From Caproicibacter sp002399225 (GTDB lineage Bacteria; Bacillota; Clostridia; Oscillospirales; Acutalibacteraceae), in assembly GCA_036756705.1 (NCBI GenBank), contig DAIOKN010000007.1, positions 1-64,000 on the forward strand: a stretch of DNA of 64,000 bases, read 5' to 3'. Under the pieces are notes generated by a model that worked only from the letters and a program-made list of their open reading frames with translations, was not told the DNA's origin and searched no databases. The first letter of the stretch is position 1. Each line of letters opens with the position of its first letter. This document shows, one piece after another, positions 60,218 through 64,000 of this stretch. A program made the translations under genes and the position numbers.

Positions 60218-60270
60218 TTCTTCAATAGCGGCACAAAATAAGGAAAAATTTAAAAACGAGGTGCCGTAAT

Positions 60271-60618
60271 ATGACGAATTTGCATTGTGAAGTAAACAAT
60301 TGTGGAAACAACAAGGATAATTTCTGCTGCCGGCCGGATATCATGGTGGGCGGCCCGCGTTCCGGTGCAAGCGCCCAGACCTACTGCGCCAATTTTGTCG
60401 ACGTACAGGACAGCAGCGGAATGCCGCAGAATGCGGTCGATCAGACCTCGCCGAACCCATCCCTCGACATTCATTGCGAAGCAGAAAAATGCGTTTATAA
60501 CCAGAACCGAGCCTGCAGTGCAGATACCATCAGCATCCGCACAAACCGAGCCAGCAACGGCCAGATGAAAACAGAATGTGCATCGTTTCAGGGTAAAGAC
60601 GGCTGCTCCGAAAGGTAG
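60271..60618 (+). CDS. Protein with two DUF1540 domains
   Basis: 115 residues with two copies of the short cysteine-rich DUF1540 unit: LHCEVNNCGNNKDNFCC to YCANF, and IHCEAEKCVYNQNRACS to CASF. Each unit has about four cysteines with spacing suited to a metal site. DUF1540 is common in Clostridia and of unknown function. Confidence 0.88.
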   Translation: MTNLHCEVNNCGNNKDNFCCRPDIMVGGPRSGASAQTYCANFVDVQDSSGMPQNAVDQTSPNPSLDIHCEAEKCVYNQNRACSADTISIRTNRASNGQMKTECASFQGKDGCSER

Positions 60619-60641
60619 GATGTCAGCTGCCCCAAATTCCG

Positions 60642-60672
60642 GCATGGCTGCAAAAGCAGCCATGCTTTTTTT
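60642..60672 (+). terminator. Terminator after the DUF1540 gene
   Basis: A perfect 10-bp stem (60642-60651 with 60656-60665), AAAA loop, then seven Ts. Confidence 0.92.
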
Positions 60673-60737
60673 ATGATCTGATAATGAAACGGAAAGATTT
60701 TTCATACTATACTTTGGTTACGTTTCTGACAGAATGG

Positions 60738-60767
60738 TTGAAATTGGAATCTTTTCTATGTTATACT
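60738..60767 (+). promoter_or_regulatory. Sigma-A promoter of the SGNH lipoprotein gene
   Basis: TTGAAA (60738-60743) and TATACT (60762-60767) are 18 bases apart, 30 bases before the start codon. Confidence 0.65.
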
Positions 60768-60797
60768 ATCAATAGGGAATTTTAGGAGGGAAAAAGG

Positions 60798-61712
60798 ATG
60801 AAACTGCGGCATTTGGCTGTTTCCATCCTGATCAGCGTCGGATTGCTGGCAGGCTGCCGGGGCGCGGGGGGCATGGTGCCTGCCGGCTTCAATTTGCTTT
60901 CCGCTTCGGCGGTTCCTGCAATGGAATCCACCGGATATTTTCCCAGTTACAGTTCTTGCCCGCAGACGGAAACGGCAAGCAAAGCAACTTCCCGCATCCC
61001 CGGCACCGCTTGGAAATCGGCGTCTTCCGCCGTCTCCGCCGCCGCATATGTACCGCCGCTTTTGCATTGTGCGGGGCAAAGCGCAGAGGTCTCCCCTTCT
61101 TTTTTAGACCATGCAGTTTTTGTAGGCGACTCCGTCACGCTGAAACTGAAAAATTATGTGACAAAACAGAGGAAAACCGAACCGGGATTTTTCGGCACCG
61201 CCGCTTTTCTCGCCGCCGGCGGCATGGGCAGCGGAAATGCCCTGAAGCCGCTTGGCAAAGACTCCATTCACCCCTCGTATAATGGAGAAAAGAAACTGCT
61301 GGAGGACAGCGCTGCGGCGATGGGGGCAAAAAAAGTATACCTGATGCTCGGCATCAACGATATCGCGCCTTACGGCGTAAAGGGTGCGGCGCAAAATCTG
61401 GAAAAGCTGTCCCTCCGCTTCTGCACCAAGATCCCGGGCGTTAAAATTTACATTCAGTCTGCGACCCCAATGCTCGCGGATAAGCAGAAAAAGACACTGA
61501 GCAACCAAAATCTGGAACGTTACAACAAGCTGGTCTCAGAATTCTGCGAAAAAGACGGATGGTATTTTGTGGATGTCGCATCCGCGATGCGGGACGGCAC
61601 CGGGGCTCTGAAACGCGAATATTGCAGCGACCCGAATGATTTGGGGCTGCACTTTACGGATACTGCCTGCAAAGTCTGGATTCACTATATTCTGACACAT
61701 ACCGGAGGTTGA
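60798..61712 (+). CDS. SGNH/GDSL-hydrolase lipoprotein
   Basis: 304 residues. Lipoprotein signal with LLAGC; then an esterase-type domain beginning near AVFVGDSVTLKL (block I serine in GDS), with LMLGINDIAPYG (the GxND block III) and a C-terminal DLGLHFTD segment (block V). It probably removes or transfers acetyl groups on a surface glycan. Paired with the DUF4358 gene seven bases downstream. Confidence 0.88.
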   Translation: MKLRHLAVSILISVGLLAGCRGAGGMVPAGFNLLSASAVPAMESTGYFPSYSSCPQTETASKATSRIPGTAWKSASSAVSAAAYVPPLLHCAGQSAEVSPSFLDHAVFVGDSVTLKLKNYVTKQRKTEPGFFGTAAFLAAGGMGSGNALKPLGKDSIHPSYNGEKKLLEDSAAAMGAKKVYLMLGINDIAPYGVKGAAQNLEKLSLRFCTKIPGVKIYIQSATPMLADKQKKTLSNQNLERYNKLVSEFCEKDGWYFVDVASAMRDGTGALKREYCSDPNDLGLHFTDTACKVWIHYILTHTGG

Positions 61713-61719
61713 CGCCGAG

Positions 61720-62190
61720 ATGAAACGCATCTCTCTTGTTCTTCTTGCACTTGCAGCAGCCTTGTTCTTCTGGTCCGGCTGCGCCGCCAAATCCACTTTC
61801 AAAGAAGCGGATCTCTCAAAGGTGATGGCGGCGATGAAACAGAAGATCACCAACACGCAGATGATGGATCTTTCTTCCGGAGACCTGACACCCACCTATG
61901 GAATTGCGGACAAGGACGTCAGACAGTTTGCCGCCTATGTGGATTCCACAGGCACCAAAGGGGACGAGATCCTCCTTTTTGAGGGAACCGGCAGGGAGGC
62001 CGCCGACCGGGTTGAAAAGAGGCTTGACGACCGTTATCACCAGAAAGAAGTTGAAATGAAGGATTACCTGCCGAAGGAATATGCCGTGCTGCAAAAGTGC
62101 AAGGTGGAACGCGACGGCAATTTTGTCGCGCTGATCGTTTCCCCGCAATACAAAACTCTGGAACAGATTTACCAGAAAGCTCTGAAATAA
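61720..62190 (+). CDS. DUF4358 lipoprotein
   Basis: 156 residues. Lipoprotein signal with FWSGCAAK; a DUF4358 body with a 'DLTPTYGI' and 'VEKRLDDRYHQK' pattern. DUF4358 proteins often accompany SGNH hydrolases and MBOAT acyltransferases; the MBOAT is not in this window. It starts seven bases after the SGNH gene. Confidence 0.85.
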   Translation: MKRISLVLLALAAALFFWSGCAAKSTFKEADLSKVMAAMKQKITNTQMMDLSSGDLTPTYGIADKDVRQFAAYVDSTGTKGDEILLFEGTGREAADRVEKRLDDRYHQKEVEMKDYLPKEYAVLQKCKVERDGNFVALIVSPQYKTLEQIYQKALK

Positions 62191-62195
62191 ACGGG

Positions 62196-62256
62196 GTCTG
62201 CTCCAAAACATCGCCGGAGAAGATTTCTCCGGCGATGTTTTGGAGCAGACTTTTTT
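62196..62256 (+). terminator. Very long perfect terminator hairpin
   Basis: Arms of 26 bases (62196-62221 and 62225-62250) pair perfectly around a 3-base loop and are followed by six Ts on the plus strand. It sits in the convergent gap between the DUF4358 gene and pfkA. Confidence 0.92.
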
Positions 62257-62281
62257 CATCACAAGCGCTGGCAGAATCCAT

Positions 62282-63250
62282 TTAGATGGAAATTCTGTGC
62301 GCGACTTCATACAAATCCATATCAAACGAGCGCTTCATATCCAGCGCCTCCGTAATGTCGAGATCGACGATTTTTCCGCCTCTCATGACAATGACGCGGT
62401 TGCCTTTGCCCTTGTAAAGCAAAGTTGCGGCAAGCGCCCCCATGGTGCTGCCGACCACGCGATCCCGCAGGGTTGGGGAACCGCCGCGCTGCACATGGCC
62501 CAGGACGGTCGCCCTGGCTTCAATTTTGGTTGCATCCTGGATATCGTGCGCCAGCTTCTCTACGCCGCCGACACCTTCTGCCACGACAATAATAAAATGC
62601 TTTTTCCCCGTTTTCTGAGTAAAACGCATCCGGTCGATAATATCCTTTTGAAAATCGTAGGGAACCTCAGGGACCAAAATGCTGGTGGCGCCAACTGCAA
62701 TTCCCGTTTGAAGGGCAATGTTTCCGCATCGGCGGCCCATCACCTGCACAACACTGCAACGGTCGTGCGACTCCATCGTATCCCTGAGCCGGTCCACCAT
62801 CTGAACCGCGGTGTTCATGGCCGTATCGAACCCGATGGTGTATTCGCTGGACGCAATGTCATTGTCAATAGTGCCGGGAACGCCGATACAGCGGATCCCC
62901 GCTTTCGTCAGATCCCGCGCCCCGCGGAAGGAACCGTCACCGCCGATCACGACAACCCCGTCGATGCCAAGGCTGCGGCAGGTGGACGCCGCCTGCTGCA
63001 CGCCGGCGGGAGTATTGAACTCCGGGCTGCGGGCCGTATACAAAATTGTGCCGCCGCGGTGGATAATATCAGAAACACTCCTCAGGTTCATTTCCACCAC
63101 TTCGCCGTTGAGAAGGCCGTTGAATCCTCTCTGAATTCCCATGACCCTTACACCGTAGGACAATCCGGTCCGGACCACCGCGCGGACGGCGGCATTCATG
63201 CCGGGTGCGTCGCCGCCGCTTGTCAAAACGGCAATTGCCTTCGAAGACAT
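62282..63250 (-). CDS. pfkA: ATP-dependent 6-phosphofructokinase
   Basis: Key glycolytic kinase: fructose-6-phosphate plus ATP to fructose-1,6-bisphosphate. Motifs GGDAPGMNAAVRA, VVIGGDGSF, PGTIDNDIASSEYTIGFDTAM, GRRCGNIAL and RGGSPTLRDRV. 322 residues, normal bacterial A-type. Monocistronic after dnaE. GGAGGGG precedes the ATG. Confidence 0.97.
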   Translation of the reverse strand: MSSKAIAVLTSGGDAPGMNAAVRAVVRTGLSYGVRVMGIQRGFNGLLNGEVVEMNLRSVSDIIHRGGTILYTARSPEFNTPAGVQQAASTCRSLGIDGVVVIGGDGSFRGARDLTKAGIRCIGVPGTIDNDIASSEYTIGFDTAMNTAVQMVDRLRDTMESHDRCSVVQVMGRRCGNIALQTGIAVGATSILVPEVPYDFQKDIIDRMRFTQKTGKKHFIIVVAEGVGGVEKLAHDIQDATKIEARATVLGHVQRGGSPTLRDRVVGSTMGALAATLLYKGKGNRVIVMRGGKIVDLDITEALDMKRSFDMDLYEVAHRISI

Positions 63251-63303
63251 AATGATATCCCCTCCAAATTAGCTCAATTATTATGTTTTTCCCTCTTTAA
63301 GAT

Positions 63304-63333
63304 ATTATAATCGAAAGGCTCCGCCAATATCAA
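63304..63333 (-). promoter_or_regulatory. Sigma-A promoter of pfkA
   Basis: On the minus strand TTGATA (63328-63333) and TATAAT (63304-63309) are 18 bases apart, about 53 bases before pfkA. Confidence 0.65.
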
Positions 63334-63378
63334 CTGAAACATAGGGACGGAAGTCTCTGTTAGTATAGAGAATCGTCT

Positions 63379-64000
63379 CTAATTCCCTACAACTGCAACA
63401 TTTTTTTCGCCAAGCAGCTTTTTCAGCGCCCGAATCAGCACGTCGTTCAGGCTGACCCGCATGGAAAGTGGAGCGCGGTACAGCCGGCGGGAATCTTCAA
63501 AGAAGACATAAAGAGGCGTTGCACCGTCAAAAACAGCGAGATATTTTTTCGCCTTGGCATACAACGGGCTCTTTTCATTGGAAACCTTCAGGTAAAGTCC
63601 GGGCAGACACTGCTTCTTGCCGGGAACCTGCTTGCCCGAAGCGGGAGGTGCGGGTTTGACGGATTCACAGATCAGCTTTGGTTCGTCTTCCTCACGGACG
63701 CTGACATGCGCCTCGATCAGCAGGATTTTCCCTTCCACGATCCATTCGGAGCAGTCGGAAAGAGTCTTTGGAAATACGAGCATCTCCATGGAGCCGAACA
63801 TATCCTCCACCGTTACAAATGCCATGGTGCTGTTGCTTTTCGTCACCTTCATGCGGACTTTGGTCAGGATTCCGAGTATGGTAACCTGATCTCCGTCGTG
63901 AACGTTCCCGTTTTCCTCCTGCGCGCCCTCCCGCACCTCGCTGAGCCGTACGGCGTGCAGCTTCTCATAGGCATTGGCATAAGCTGCCATCGGATGGCCG
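63379..64000 (-). CDS. dnaE: DNA polymerase III alpha subunit, C-terminal end (partial)
   Basis: The frame is open to the right edge, so this is the 3' part of a longer gene. GHPMAAYANAYEKL matches the SGHP segment of DnaE; an OB-fold domain (GDQVTILGILTKVRMKVTKSN, then MAFVTVEDMFGSMEMLVFP) and a C-terminal tail follow. The dnaE-pfkA order is common in Firmicutes. Only about 207 residues are visible. Confidence 0.92.
   Translation of the reverse strand, partial: GHPMAAYANAYEKLHAVRLSEVREGAQEENGNVHDGDQVTILGILTKVRMKVTKSNSTMAFVTVEDMFGSMEMLVFPKTLSDCSEWIVEGKILLIEAHVSVREEDEPKLICESVKPAPPASGKQVPGKKQCLPGLYLKVSNEKSPLYAKAKKYLAVFDGATPLYVFFEDSRRLYRAPLSMRVSLNDVLIRALKKLLGEKNVAVVGN

Noticed and set aside
62240..63310. 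356-codon plus-strand frame opposite pfkA
   Set aside because: Exact antisense of pfkA with low-quality composition.

Overview
The window reads as chromosomal core genome of a spore-forming, low-to-mid GC Clostridia bacterium, most likely Oscillospiraceae/Ruminococcaceae (Clostridium leptum or Caproiciproducens-like). The case rests on the spoIIA operon, spoVD inside the division cluster, yqfC/yqfD/ylbJ, a T-box riboswitch, a CIRCE element, and strong Shine-Dalgarno sites with frequent TTG starts. I see no phage, insertion sequence, CRISPR array or tRNA. The species assignment is inference.

Layout. At the left edge a minus-strand sigma-A promoter and leader point off the window, probably to an rRNA operon. 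Next come spoIIAA-spoIIAB-sigF, an archaeal-type peroxiredoxin, folC, valS with a LURP-like gene, a Na/Pi cotransporter, a DUF3810 protein, CIRCE-controlled htpG, a CDF transporter and corA (1-15.2 kb). A compact division and wall cluster runs leftwards from mraZ to ftsZ (15.6-27.5 kb): mraZ, rsmH, ftsL-like, spoVD, a short Mur-ligase-like relic, mraY, ftsW, murG, murA, ftsQ, ftsZ. It lacks murC/D/E/F, ddl and ftsA.

From 27.6 to 43.3 kb are housekeeping operons, all on the minus strand: coaD-rsmD with a coiled-coil gene, uvrC, HPr, trmD-rimM, khpA-rpsP-ffh-ylxM, mutS2, and phoH-ybeY-dgkA-era-(yqzL-like)-recO. YqfD/YqfC and a divergent YlbJ follow (43.4-46 kb).

From 46 to 53.2 kb are an HD-GYP protein, small hypothetical genes, TspO, a D-2-hydroxyacid dehydrogenase, and a ribbon-helix-helix gene co-directional with clpB. 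The right part holds a TetR regulator, Mrp, gpsA, a Trp T-box-controlled ABC transporter, a cytidylate-kinase-like gene, a DUF1540 protein, an SGNH/DUF4358 lipoprotein pair, pfkA, and the 3' end of dnaE running off the right edge.

How the genes work together: most of the window builds and divides the cell (peptidoglycan precursors, septum, ribosome assembly, protein targeting) and prepares it for sporulation. Stress and nutrient genes carry visible switches: CIRCE for htpG and a Trp T-box for the transporter. The most unusual items are the degenerate Mur ligase inside the division cluster, the atypical FtsZ tail without ftsA, the ribbon-helix-helix gene between the promoter and clpB, and a structured non-coding stretch between khpA and rimM.
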